From: Sphingomonas sp.
GTDB lineage: Bacteria > Pseudomonadota > Alphaproteobacteria > Sphingomonadales > Sphingomonadaceae
Reading direction: 5' to 3'
NCBI RefSeq assembly: GCF_019746015.1
Contig: NZ_JAIESM010000033.1
Location: 1 to 40,897 of the forward strand
DNA: 40,897 nt
Below are positions 1 through 6,619 of this stretch, piece by piece; the stretch's first letter is position 1; every line of letters starts with the position of its first letter. The translations under genes were made by a program, and so were the position numbers. Below the pieces are notes generated by a model. It saw only the letters and a program-made list of their open reading frames with translations, had not been told where the DNA came from and searched no databases.

Positions 1-55
1 GGGGATGCTGTAGCTGTTTGCCCCTCCGCTTCGGGGGAGGGGTTACGACAAGTCT

Positions 56-155
56 CCCCTCCCGCTTGCGGGAGGGGCCGGGGGTGGGCCAGACCGGGCC
101 AGCCCGCCCCAGCACAGAACGGCCCACCCCCAACCCCTCCCGCGTGCGGGAGGGG
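56..155. repeat. REP-like doublet upstream of sufA
   Basis: Two hairpins with arms CCCCTCCCGC/GCGGGAGGGG sit at 56-77 (loop TT) and 134-155 (loop GT). They face each other and are joined by inverted arms GGGGGTGGGCC (near 80-90) and GGCCCACCCCC (121-131). A degenerate third copy (CCCCTCC...GGAGGGG) lies at about 21-42. The same doublet recurs at 15537-15629, so this is a dispersed repeat family and not a one-off terminator. Its G-rich right edge lies 13 bp before the sufA start and looks like the Shine-Dalgarno sequence of that gene. Confidence 0.85.
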
Positions 156-168
156 GGAGAACGACGCG

Positions 169-522
169 ATGACCACCACCACCCGCCAGCGCCCCGCCGC
201 GCTCACCCTCACCCCCGGTGCGGAGGCGCGCATTGCCGCGCTGATGGCGCGCGCGCCCGAAGGGGCGATGGGCGTGAAGCTCTCCACGCCGCGCCGCGGC
301 TGTTCGGGGCTGGCTTATTCGGTCGATTATGTCACCGCCGCCCAGCCGCTCGACGAGCGGATCGACACGCCCGGCGGCACTTTGTTCGTCGATGCCGGAT
401 CGGTGCTCTATCTGGTCGGCTCGACGATGGACTGGGTGGAGGATGATTTCGCCGCCGGCTTCGTGTTCAACAACCCCAATGCCAAGGGCAGCTGCGGCTG
501 CGGGGAAAGCTTTACGGTTTGA
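169..522 (+). CDS. sufA: Iron-sulfur cluster assembly scaffold/carrier, SufA/IscA/HesB family
   Basis: A 117-residue A-type Fe-S carrier protein, which accepts clusters from the SUF scaffold and passes them to apoproteins in the cytoplasm. The three conserved family cysteines are present: one in the motif RRGCSGLAY in the first half, and two in GSCGCGES at the C-terminus. Length matches the family (105-125). In Sphingomonadales this gene usually ends the suf operon, so the rest of that operon probably lies left of the window. This is inference, since only 168 bp of upstream sequence is visible and it is repeat DNA. The start ATG follows a G-rich ribosome-binding site made by the edge of the REP doublet. 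IscA cannot be excluded as the name; the family call is secure. Confidence 0.9.
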   Translation: MTTTTRQRPAALTLTPGAEARIAALMARAPEGAMGVKLSTPRRGCSGLAYSVDYVTAAQPLDERIDTPGGTLFVDAGSVLYLVGSTMDWVEDDFAAGFVFNNPNAKGSCGCGESFTV

Positions 523-535
523 ACACGCCGCTGGT

Positions 536-561
536 GGAACGATTCACCGCGCCGAGCAGTT
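536..561 (+). promoter_or_regulatory. Candidate EcfG (general stress sigma factor) promoter
   Basis: GGAAC at 536-540 and AGTT at 558-561 are separated by 17 bp. This is close to the alphaproteobacterial EcfG consensus GGAAC-N16/17-CGTT. It lies about 48 bp before the ATG of the lmo0937-type microprotein at 609, a plausible leader distance. The match is by eye, with one mismatch in the -10 element. Confidence 0.45.
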
Positions 562-608
562 ATCCTGAATAGAGTCCCCGATCTTGGTGGCCGGTTTAGG
601 ATGAAGCG

Positions 609-755
609 ATGCTCTGGACCCTCGTTGGGCTGTTGATCCTGCTTTGGCTGCTGGGATTTTCGTTTCACATCGCCGGCAGCCTGATCCACTTGTTATTGGT
701 GATTGCGGTCGTCGTGGTCGTGTTTCGGATCATCACCGGGCGGCGCGCAGTGTGA
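609..755 (+). CDS. lmo0937-family (DUF5670-type) membrane microprotein
   Basis: A 48-residue protein starting MLWTLVGLLI and ending in the basic tail RIITGRRAV. It has two hydrophobic segments (about residues 4-18 and 25-40) split by FHIAGSLIHLL. The pattern of an MLWT start, a LLWLLG stretch, an xHxAGxLIHLLLVIAV core and a short Arg-rich tail is that of the tiny lmo0937 family, found in many bacteria and of unknown molecular function. AGGA at about 599-602 supplies a reasonable ribosome-binding site. A candidate EcfG promoter just upstream suggests, by inference, expression in general stress. Too short for most gene callers. Confidence 0.8.
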   Translation: MLWTLVGLLILLWLLGFSFHIAGSLIHLLLVIAVVVVVFRIITGRRAV

Positions 756-779
756 ACGGCCAGACGTACTCTCCATCGT

Positions 780-853
780 CATGCCGGACCTGTTCCGGCA
801 TCCACCGGCGTTCTGGCCCGGCGCGCCGGTGGACCCCGGCACGAGGCCGGGGT
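780..853. repeat. Cluster of three hairpins between convergent genes
   Basis: Three adjacent perfect stems: ATGCCGGA/TCCGGCAT (781-801, loop CCTGT), CCACCGGCG/CGCCGGTGG (802-832) and ACCCCGGC/GCCGGGGT (833-853, loop ACGAG). The cluster occupies the gap between the microprotein gene (ends 755, plus strand) and the membrane protein gene that ends at 881 on the minus strand. It may act as a two-way terminator. Hairpins of this composition are commonly dispersed in sphingomonad genomes. No T-tract follows. Confidence 0.7.
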
Positions 854-880
854 GACGGGCGGGAAGGGGGCGCCGCGCGG

Positions 881-1315
881 TTACTTCGCCGGTCGCCCGC
901 TCAGCACGCCGGTGGCGAACAGCGGCACGAAGAAGGTGATCAGCAGCACCATATTGGGCACCACGTTCAGCCCGAAGCCGGTGGCGACCGACAGCGTCGA
1001 ATCGGTCACGAACCAGCTGAGCACCCCGGCCGTCAGCCAGCGCCACAGCCGCGTGCCCTGGGCGCCCAGATCGGCGGCAACGCGCACCGCGCCCAAAGTC
1101 GCCACGCCCCAGCCGATGGAGACGCCGCCCAGCACCCCGTTGGCGAAATAGAGCGGCGGCGTCACCTCAAGCGGCGCGTCGCCGTTCAGCTGATCGAGCA
1201 GCGCGACCGTCAGCGCCGAGGTGGCGGACAGCCCGCCGAGCAGCAGCACCACGCCGAACACAATCACGCCCACGCACCACAGCGACAGCCAGTTGCGCCA
1301 GAAACCGCTCATCAT
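881..1315 (-). CDS. Four-helix membrane protein of unknown function (tandem paralogue A)
   Basis: A 144-residue protein of unknown function. Hydrophobic segments lie at about residues 12-32, 55-75, 92-112 and 116-134. It begins with the amphipathic motif SGFWRNWLSLW and ends GVLSGRPAK. It is a clear paralogue of the next gene upstream: both share GFWRNWL, a GVLGGV.xGWGV core, WxxDSTLSVATGFxLN and PLFATGVLxGRPAK. The shared C-terminal coding DNA is still close to identical, so the duplication is fairly recent or under selection. ATG at 1315 is preferred because GGGAGGA lies about 6 nt upstream; GTG 1318 and ATG 1312 are alternatives. A GTAGCG-AA-CGCTAC dyad lies about 40 bp upstream. Confidence 0.8.
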   Translation of the reverse strand: MMSGFWRNWLSLWCVGVIVFGVVLLLGGLSATSALTVALLDQLNGDAPLEVTPPLYFANGVLGGVSIGWGVATLGAVRVAADLGAQGTRLWRWLTAGVLSWFVTDSTLSVATGFGLNVVPNMVLLITFFVPLFATGVLSGRPAK

Positions 1316-1355
1316 CACGCTCCTCCCTGATTGCGGAGGAGGATAGCCACGTCGC

Positions 1356-1369
1356 GTAGCGAACGCTAC
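1356..1369. promoter_or_regulatory. Palindromic operator candidate upstream of paralogue A
   Basis: Perfect dyad GTAGCG-AA-CGCTAC, 41 bp before the start of the membrane protein ending at 881. An almost identical dyad sits at the same relative position before the second paralogue (1861-1874). Size and symmetry suit a TetR-type repressor; the family assignment is inference and no TetR gene is in the window. Confidence 0.55.
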
Positions 1370-1396
1370 AGCAAAATCAGCTGGCTCGCCGCGCGG

Positions 1397-1825
1397 TTAC
1401 TTTGCGGGACGCCCGTTCAGCACGCCGGTTGCGAACAGCGGCAGCGCCAGCGCGACCAGAAATCCCACATTCATGACGGCGTTCAGCGCGAAGCCCGTCG
1501 CCACCGACAGCGTTGAATCGACCGCGAACCAGAACAAAATGCTGGCCAGCAGCCAGCGCCAGATGCCCCGCGCATCGCCGGCAATTCTCTCGGCCGCCTG
1601 AAACGCGGCGAACAGCGTGACGCCCCAGCCGCACATCACCCCGCCCAGCACGCCAAAGGCGATGCGCGCCGCGCGATCGATCGCCAACGGTCCGCCATTC
1701 TGCCATTCCAGCAGCAGCCGGGCGGGCCATTCCGTCGCCGGCAGCGCGGCACCCGCCATCACCAGCCCGAACAGCACGACCACGCTGCACACAGCGTTCA
1801 GCCAGTTCCGCCAAAATCCGTTCAT
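1397..1825 (-). CDS. Four-helix membrane protein of unknown function (tandem paralogue B)
   Basis: A 142-residue paralogue of the downstream gene at 881-1315, with the same topology of four hydrophobic segments. It shares the motifs NGFWRNWL at the N-terminus, GVLGGVMCGWGV in the middle, WFAVDSTLSVATGFALN, and PLFATGVLNGRPAK at the end. No cofactor or catalytic motif is visible. Start ATG 1825 was chosen because it aligns with the paralogue and has AAGGGTG just upstream; a longer ATG at 1855 would add ten residues that the paralogue lacks. A perfect GTAGCGATCGCTAC palindrome precedes it, inside what looks like the spacer of a TTGCCG-N17-TACACT promoter. Function unknown. Confidence 0.8.
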   Translation of the reverse strand: MNGFWRNWLNAVCSVVVLFGLVMAGAALPATEWPARLLLEWQNGGPLAIDRAARIAFGVLGGVMCGWGVTLFAAFQAAERIAGDARGIWRWLLASILFWFAVDSTLSVATGFALNAVMNVGFLVALALPLFATGVLNGRPAK

Positions 1826-1860
1826 TCTTGCACCCTTGCCGGTCTCATTCGGCAAGCAGT

Positions 1861-1874
1861 GTAGCGATCGCTAC
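1861..1874. promoter_or_regulatory. Palindromic operator candidate upstream of paralogue B
   Basis: Perfect 14-bp palindrome GTAGCGATCGCTAC, 36 bp before the ATG at 1825. On the minus strand it occupies the spacer between TTGCCG (-35-like) and TACACT (-10-like), where a repressor would block RNA polymerase. It matches the dyad before paralogue A in all but the two central bases. Confidence 0.6.
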
Positions 1875-1909
1875 GACAAGCGGCAAGCCATGCGCGGCAA
1901 CGCACCAAC

Positions 1910-2827
1910 CTAACGGTCGGGGGGCGCAAGGGCCGCGATCAGCAGGCCGCGCTGCTGGCGCGAATAGCGATCGAGCGGCAATTGATAGAGTGCCTGCAGA
2001 AAGCGGCTGTCCAGGTCGGTCAGCTGCCGGGCCTTGTCGGCGCCGCTGAACAGCGCCAGGATCGAGCTGCGCTGCACGTCCCTGGTCGGACGAATCTCGG
2101 CCAACGAAACAAATGCTGCATATTCCGCGATCGATTCCAGCCTGACCCCTGCGGCGCGGTTGACATCGACAACCACCGTTGCCGCGATGATTGCCCGCGC
2201 CGTTTGCGTGCTGATGATGCCGTTGGAGTATTGCGACAGATAGGTGGTGTCGCCATTGGACGGCAGCGATTGGCCCGGCACCCCGCCCTGAATGGAGGCA
2301 AATACCGGCGGCGCGCCGGACAGCCGATCGCCATCCTTGCCCCTGATTTCGGTTGAGTACCACCAGCGCACCGGCGCATCGCCGTTCAGCAGGGCATGGC
2401 GATCCTGTGCCTGCACTTCGGCCAGCTGGCCCGGCTGGCGGCGGACGACGAACTGGGCGGCGGCGCTGGCGTCTGCAACAAAGCTGACGATCAGATTGGG
2501 CTCGCACCGATCCTTGGCCAGCGGTGCTCCCGCAGCGGATGCGATGCGCCGTATCCGCCCCTCGACATAATGGGCGAGCTTGTCGTCGATGCCGCGCACT
2601 TTCGGGCAGACCGGGTCGATCCAGCGGGCAACGCCTTGCTGGCTGGCAGTCACGCCGACATGGCGCACATAGGCAGCGGCCTGCTGACGGGCTTCCTCCC
2701 GCGACAGGCGTTCCCCGGTGACGACGATGTCAGCCTGCGGCGTGGCGACCGCATTCTGCGCGTGCACAGACGCACTGGCCGACAGCGCAATGCAAAGGGC
2801 CGACAGGTTCAGTCTGCGCATCATCAT
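1910..2827 (-). CDS. Secreted protein of unknown function
   Basis: About 305 residues, not recognised. It begins with three Met and a basic stretch (MMMRRLNL), followed by a hydrophobic segment ending in ASVHAQ, a typical signal peptide with cleavage expected near residue 23. The mature part has two cysteines (in DPVCPKVRG and KDRCEPN) that could pair. The segment NLIVSFVADASAAAQFV resembles the core strand of a small alpha/beta domain. Near the C-terminus comes LDSRFLQALYQLPLDRYSRQQRGLLIAAL. G+C here is somewhat lower than in neighbours. Any of the three tandem ATGs (2827, 2824, 2821) could be the start. The neighbours do not hint at a role. Confidence 0.7.
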   Translation of the reverse strand: MMMRRLNLSALCIALSASASVHAQNAVATPQADIVVTGERLSREEARQQAAAYVRHVGVTASQQGVARWIDPVCPKVRGIDDKLAHYVEGRIRRIASAAGAPLAKDRCEPNLIVSFVADASAAAQFVVRRQPGQLAEVQAQDRHALLNGDAPVRWWYSTEIRGKDGDRLSGAPPVFASIQGGVPGQSLPSNGDTTYLSQYSNGIISTQTARAIIAATVVVDVNRAAGVRLESIAEYAAFVSLAEIRPTRDVQRSSILALFSGADKARQLTDLDSRFLQALYQLPLDRYSRQQRGLLIAALAPPDR

Positions 2828-2897
2828 CAACCACAGCATGATCAAGCCGAGAAAAATCGTGGCTCTAATATGGTGTTGCGTCAACAGAATCGCATCT

Positions 2898-3350
2898 TCA
2901 TGCACGCGCTCGCCGGAGCAATGCGGTGCGCAGGCATTCGCACACCATCTCGCCGCGCTGGTTCCACATCTGGTGGCGCCAGGTGACGAGGCCCGCATCG
3001 GGGCGCGACCTGCTCTCGCGCAGTTCGGTCACTTCGCTGGTCGCGTGCAGCGTGTCGCCGATGAACACGGGCTTGGGCATCACCAGCTTGTCGTATCCCA
3101 GATTGGCGACCAGCGTGCCCATCGTCGTCTCGGCCACGGTGATGCCCACCATCAGGCTGAAGGTGAAGGTGCCGTTGACGAGGATGCGGCCGAATTCGCT
3201 GGCGGCGGCGGCTTGGGCGTCCAGGTGCAGCGGCTGCGGATTATGCGTCATCGTCGACCAGAGCAGATTGTCGGTCTCGGTCACGGTGCGGCGCAGCGGG
3301 TGCTCGATCCGCTCGCCGACCTGCCATTCGTCATAAAATTTGCCGGGCAC
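2898..3350 (-). CDS. MaoC-family hot-dog hydratase
   Basis: A 150-residue single hot-dog-fold protein of the MaoC dehydratase family, which hydrates or dehydrates enoyl-CoA-type thioesters. Visible motifs are PGKFYDEWQVGERIEH at the start, then THNPQPLHLDAQ with the conserved NPxxLHxD portion of the hydratase motif, FGRILVNGTFTFSLMVG, and MPKPVFIGDTLHATSEV. The Asp that precedes NP in classic (R)-hydratases is not present, and TxNPQPLHLD resembles mesaconyl-CoA hydratase-like members instead. The exact substrate is therefore open. The GTG start at 3350 is supported by AGGAG six bases upstream. The gene is divergent from gluconokinase with 37 bp between starts. Confidence 0.75.
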   Translation of the reverse strand: MPGKFYDEWQVGERIEHPLRRTVTETDNLLWSTMTHNPQPLHLDAQAAAASEFGRILVNGTFTFSLMVGITVAETTMGTLVANLGYDKLVMPKPVFIGDTLHATSEVTELRESRSRPDAGLVTWRHQMWNQRGEMVCECLRTALLRRARA

Positions 3351-3387
3351 GATTGTCTCCTGTCGCCAGCGCGTCAATGCTCGCCTC

Positions 3388-3912
3388 ATGGACCAGCGGC
3401 TGCCCCCTGTCACGATCATCATGGGGGTCAGCGGTTGCGGCAAATCGACCTATGGCGCGGCGCTCGCCCAGCGCGGTGGCGCGCGTTTCATCGAGGGGGA
3501 CGACCTGCACGGCGCCGCCAACATCGCCAAGATGCGCGCCGGCCAGCCGCTGAGCGATGATGATCGCTGGCCGTGGCTGGACCGGATTGCGACGGCGGTG
3601 AATGCGGCGCTGGCGGATGGGCCAGTGGTCGCCACCTGTTCAGCCCTGCGGCGTGCCTATCGCGACCGGCTGCGTGCGGCGATCACGGCGCCGGTGCGCT
3701 TCGTGCTGCTCGATGTGCCGCTGGAGGAACTGCGCCGCCGGGTTGCGACACGCAATCACTTCATGCCGCCCGCGCTGCTCGAAAGCCAGCTCGCCACGCT
3801 CGAATGGCCGGGCGCGGACGAAGCCGTCGAAATCGTTCAGCCGCCCAGCGCGCCAAACCCGCGCCCCGCCGTCCAGCCGCCATCGGCGGGCAGCACCACG
3901 CCCGACACATAG
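3388..3912 (+). CDS. gntK: Gluconokinase with altered C-terminus
   Basis: A 174-residue kinase that phosphorylates D-gluconate to 6-phosphogluconate using ATP, feeding the Entner-Doudoroff/pentose phosphate routes. Near the N-terminus is the Walker A motif GVSGCGKST, then EGDDLHGAANIAKMRAGQPLSDDDRWPWL, then ATCSALRRAYRDRLR, and later RNHFMPPALLESQLATLE, all diagnostic of GntK. Residues after about 151 are Pro- and Ser-rich and do not resemble the normal GntK C-terminal helix. That part (3838-3912) is the antisense of the 3' end of the convergent SDR gene. The enzyme is probably still active, but its native C-terminus appears replaced. ATG 3388 is chosen because the frame's upstream codons overlap the MaoC gene. 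Confidence 0.88.
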   Translation: MDQRLPPVTIIMGVSGCGKSTYGAALAQRGGARFIEGDDLHGAANIAKMRAGQPLSDDDRWPWLDRIATAVNAALADGPVVATCSALRRAYRDRLRAAITAPVRFVLLDVPLEELRRRVATRNHFMPPALLESQLATLEWPGADEAVEIVQPPSAPNPRPAVQPPSAGSTTPDT

Positions 3913-4613
3913 CGCGCATAGTCGCTGGCGAGGAACAGGCACACGTCCGCCACGTCATCCACCGTGCCCAGCCGCCCCAGCGGGACGGCGCGCGCCGACG
4001 CCGCTTTGGCTTCGGGGGTGGGGGCCAAGCGGTCCATCCCCTCGGTCCCGTCGATGGGCCCGGGCGACACGCTGTTCACGCGCACGCCCTCGCGCCCCCA
4101 TTCGATGGCGAGCGTCCTGGTGATCATGTCGACGCCGGCCTTCGCCGCACAGACATGCACCTGCAGCGCCATCGGGATCCACGCCTGCGGGGCGGAGATG
4201 TTGATGACGCTGGCGCCCGGCTTGGTGAGATGTTCGTACGCCGCGCGCATGACGTGGAAGGTGCCGAGCGCGTCGATCTCCATCACCGACTTAAAACCAT
4301 TGGGGGAAAGCGCAGCGGCGGGCACCGGGAAATTGCCGGCCGCGCCCGAGACGAGCACGTCGATCGTGCCCCGCTCGGCGCGGAAATGCTCGATCGCGGC
4401 CTTCACCGCATCGAAATCGCGCACGTCGAGCGCATAGCCGAGCGCGGGTTTGTCGCCGTGCAGCGCGGCGACGGCGGCGTCGACCTTGTCCTGCTTGCGG
4501 CTCGCAACCGCGAGGTTCGCGCCGGCCCGCGCGAAGGACTTGGCGATGCCCAGGTTGATGCCCGACGTGCCGCCGAAGACGATGACGTTCTTGCCCGTGA
4601 AATCGAAGGCCAT
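3837..4613 (-). CDS. SDR oxidoreductase, 2,4-dienoyl-CoA reductase (DECR2)-like
   Basis: A 258-residue short-chain dehydrogenase/reductase. The N-terminal Rossmann motif is FGGTSGINLGIA, followed by an ALDVRDF nucleotide-binding turn and SGAAGN in place of the usual NNAG. The central Ser (INISAPQ) is present, but the usual Tyr of YxxxK is absent: the Lys lies in QVHVCAAKAG. This pattern, with LAIEWGREGVRVNSVSPGPIDGTEG, matches peroxisomal-type 2,4-dienoyl-CoA reductases, which also lack the Tyr and reduce 2,4-dienoyl-CoA with NADPH during oxidation of unsaturated fatty acids. Substrate assignment is by motif only. It lies downstream of mccA, separated by two hairpins, and its 3' end overlaps gntK by 76 bp. 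Confidence 0.8.
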   Translation of the reverse strand: MAFDFTGKNVIVFGGTSGINLGIAKSFARAGANLAVASRKQDKVDAAVAALHGDKPALGYALDVRDFDAVKAAIEHFRAERGTIDVLVSGAAGNFPVPAAALSPNGFKSVMEIDALGTFHVMRAAYEHLTKPGASVINISAPQAWIPMALQVHVCAAKAGVDMITRTLAIEWGREGVRVNSVSPGPIDGTEGMDRLAPTPEAKAASARAVPLGRLGTVDDVADVCLFLASDYARYVSGVVLPADGGWTAGRGFGALGG

Positions 4614-4635
4614 GGGTTATCCTCCCGCGTGATGT

Positions 4636-4684
4636 GCTCCCGCGCAGGCGGGAGCCCAGACTGGGTCCCCGCCTTCGCGGGGAC
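4636..4684. repeat. Tandem hairpins between mccA and the SDR gene
   Basis: Perfect stems GCTCCCGC/GCGGGAGC (4636-4655, loop GCAG) and GTCCCCGC/GCGGGGAC (4665-4684, loop CTTC). A small CCCAG/CTGGG stem bridges them (4655-4665). This composite is typical of a dispersed sphingomonad repeat. It fills the 80-bp gap between the mccA stop and the SDR start and could stabilise or terminate the upstream transcript. No T-tract follows. Confidence 0.7.
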
Positions 4685-4693
4685 ACAAGGTTG

Positions 4694-6619
4694 CTACTGT
4701 CCTGCCGCCACCACCCGCACCAGCAGCGCCTCCACCGCCACCTGCGCGCCGGGGGTGGCGTTCAGCTCGGCCACCACGCCGTCGAACGGGGCGGTCAGCG
4801 CATGCTCCATCTTCATCGCCTCCAGCGTCAGCAGCCGCTGGCCCTTGGTGACGCTATCCCCCGCCGCGACATCGACCGCCGTGACGCGCCCCGGCATGGG
4901 GGAGAGGATTGCGCCATCGGCGGCTGTGCCGACGGCGGTGCCTCGCGCTGATCGCACGAACTCGGTGGCTCTCCCCCCGGAAAAGGTGACGATATGAACG
5001 TCATCAACGAACGTGGAAAACGCCTCCGACTCGGTCACATCGCCAGCAAGAACCATTGGATAGCCATAGTCAGACGTCATCAGCTTTGCGTCGGCGCCGT
5101 TGCGGACGGTTCGGGACTCTCCACCGCATACTAGAGTGACATGCATTGCCGCTGCAGCATTGAGCCTGAAGCCTTGCGGCAGTGGCGCGGCGTCTTGCCA
5201 GTAATCTGCAAGCGCGAGCCGCGCCGCAGCCTGCCATTCATTATCGGACGCTTGTTCGGCTATGATCACCTGACTTTCGTGCCTAGCAATGAAAGCCGTA
5301 TCGATATTGCCCGCCCGAAATTCATCGTGATTTGCCGCGCGTCGAAGGAATGCGGCGTTGGTCTTTATCGGCCACACTTCGATGCCGTTTAAGGCTTGGA
5401 CAAGGTTGTCGATCGCTTCTTCGCGATCAAAACCATATGAGACCACCTTGGCGATCATCGGATCGTAAAATGGTGAAACTTCGGCGCCTTGCTCGACGCC
5501 GGTATCGATACGGCGGGCTAATCCGAATTGAAGATGCGTCAACCGCCCAACGCTCGGCAAAAACCCCTTCGCCGGGTCCTCCGCATAAAGCCGCGCTTCC
5601 ATCGCCCAGCCGTTAATCTCCAGCTCGTCCTGCCGCTTCGGGAGCGGCTCCCCGCTCGCCACGCGCAGCTGCCATTCGACCAGATCGACGCCGGTGATTT
5701 CCTCGGTCACCGGGTGTTCCACCTGCAGCCGCGTGTTCATTTCCATGAACCAGATGCGGTCGGCGCGCAGGCCCTCGCTCGCATCGGCGATGAACTCGAT
5801 CGTGCCCGCGCCGACATAATCGACCGCTTTTGCTGCGCGAATTGCTGCGCCGCAAATTGCCTCGCGCGTGGCCGCATCCATGCCCGGCGCGGGGGCTTCC
5901 TCGATCACTTTCTGGTGGCGGCGCTGGAGCGAGCAATCGCGCTCGAACAGGTGGACGATGTTGCCGTGCGTGTCGCCGAACACCTGCACTTCGATGTGGC
6001 GGGGGCTGAGGATGTATTTCTCGATCAGCACCCGGTCATCGCCGAAGGATGACGCCGCCTCGCGCTTGCAGCTGGCCAGCGCATCGGCGAAATCGCCGGC
6101 CGCTTCCACCCGGCGCATGCCCTTGCCGCCGCCGCCCGCCACCGCCTTGATCAGCACGGGATAGCCGATGGCGTCGGCCTCGGCGCGTAGCCGGTCGGGC
6201 GACTGGTCCTCGCCCAGATAGCCCGGCGTCACCGGCACGCCGGCGGCGATCATGCGTTCCTTGGCCGCGTCCTTCAGCCCCATCGCGCGGATGCTGTCCG
6301 GCCGGGGGCCGACCCAGATCAGCCCGGCATCGATCACCGCCTGTGCGAAATCGGCATTTTCGGACAGGAAGCCATAGCCGGGGTGGATCGCCTCCGCGCC
6401 CGTCGCCCTGGCGGCGGCGATGATCTTCTCGCCTTGCAAGTAGCTTTCGCGCGCCGGCGATGCGCCGATATGCACCGCCTCATCCGCCTGGCGCACGTGC
6501 AGCGCCTTGGCATCGGCATCGGAATAGACCGCGACCGTGCGCACCCCCATCGCGCGCGCGGTGCGGATGATGCGGCAGGCGATTTCCCCGCGATTGGCGA
6601 TGAGCAGCGATTTGATCAC
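4694..6619 (-). CDS. mccA: Methylcrotonyl-CoA carboxylase biotin-carrying subunit (alpha)
   Basis: A 641-residue biotin-dependent carboxylase alpha subunit. The biotin carboxylase domain (about residues 1-450) starts MIKSLLIANRGEIACRII, carries the ATP-grasp loop GGGGKGM (162-168) and the motif EMNTRLQVEHPVTE (293-306). A linker domain follows, then a C-terminal biotinyl domain with EAMKMEH, biotin on Lys603. It carboxylates biotin with ATP and bicarbonate and works with the carboxyltransferase subunit encoded at 10407-12008. The nearby isovaleryl-CoA dehydrogenase favours leucine catabolism over propionyl-CoA carboxylase. The GTG start overlaps the stop of the upstream esterase by 4 bp (GTGA), so translation is likely coupled. 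The stretch 4980-5560 (about residues 353-547) is unusually AT-rich for this genome. Confidence 0.88.
   Translation of the reverse strand: MIKSLLIANRGEIACRIIRTARAMGVRTVAVYSDADAKALHVRQADEAVHIGASPARESYLQGEKIIAAARATGAEAIHPGYGFLSENADFAQAVIDAGLIWVGPRPDSIRAMGLKDAAKERMIAAGVPVTPGYLGEDQSPDRLRAEADAIGYPVLIKAVAGGGGKGMRRVEAAGDFADALASCKREAASSFGDDRVLIEKYILSPRHIEVQVFGDTHGNIVHLFERDCSLQRRHQKVIEEAPAPGMDAATREAICGAAIRAAKAVDYVGAGTIEFIADASEGLRADRIWFMEMNTRLQVEHPVTEEITGVDLVEWQLRVASGEPLPKRQDELEINGWAMEARLYAEDPAKGFLPSVGRLTHLQFGLARRIDTGVEQGAEVSPFYDPMIAKVVSYGFDREEAIDNLVQALNGIEVWPIKTNAAFLRRAANHDEFRAGNIDTAFIARHESQVIIAEQASDNEWQAAARLALADYWQDAAPLPQGFRLNAAAAMHVTLVCGGESRTVRNGADAKLMTSDYGYPMVLAGDVTESEAFSTFVDDVHIVTFSGGRATEFVRSARGTAVGTAADGAILSPMPGRVTAVDVAAGDSVTKGQRLLTLEAMKMEHALTAPFDGVVAELNATPGAQVAVEALLVRVVAAGQ
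4980..5560. other. Low-GC patch inside mccA
   Basis: Counting 5221-5520 by hand gives 161 G+C of 300, about 54%, against roughly two-thirds in the flanks and most neighbouring genes. Sample blocks at 4981-5220 give between 48% and 65%. The reading frame and domain order are intact, so this looks like a recombined or differently evolving segment covering the end of the biotin carboxylase C-terminal region and the linker domain. Confidence 0.6.

Noticed and set aside
2821..2884. TTGACG and TATTAG as a promoter for the secreted protein ending at 1910
   Set aside because: The spacing between the two is only about 8 bp, too short for a sigma-70 promoter.
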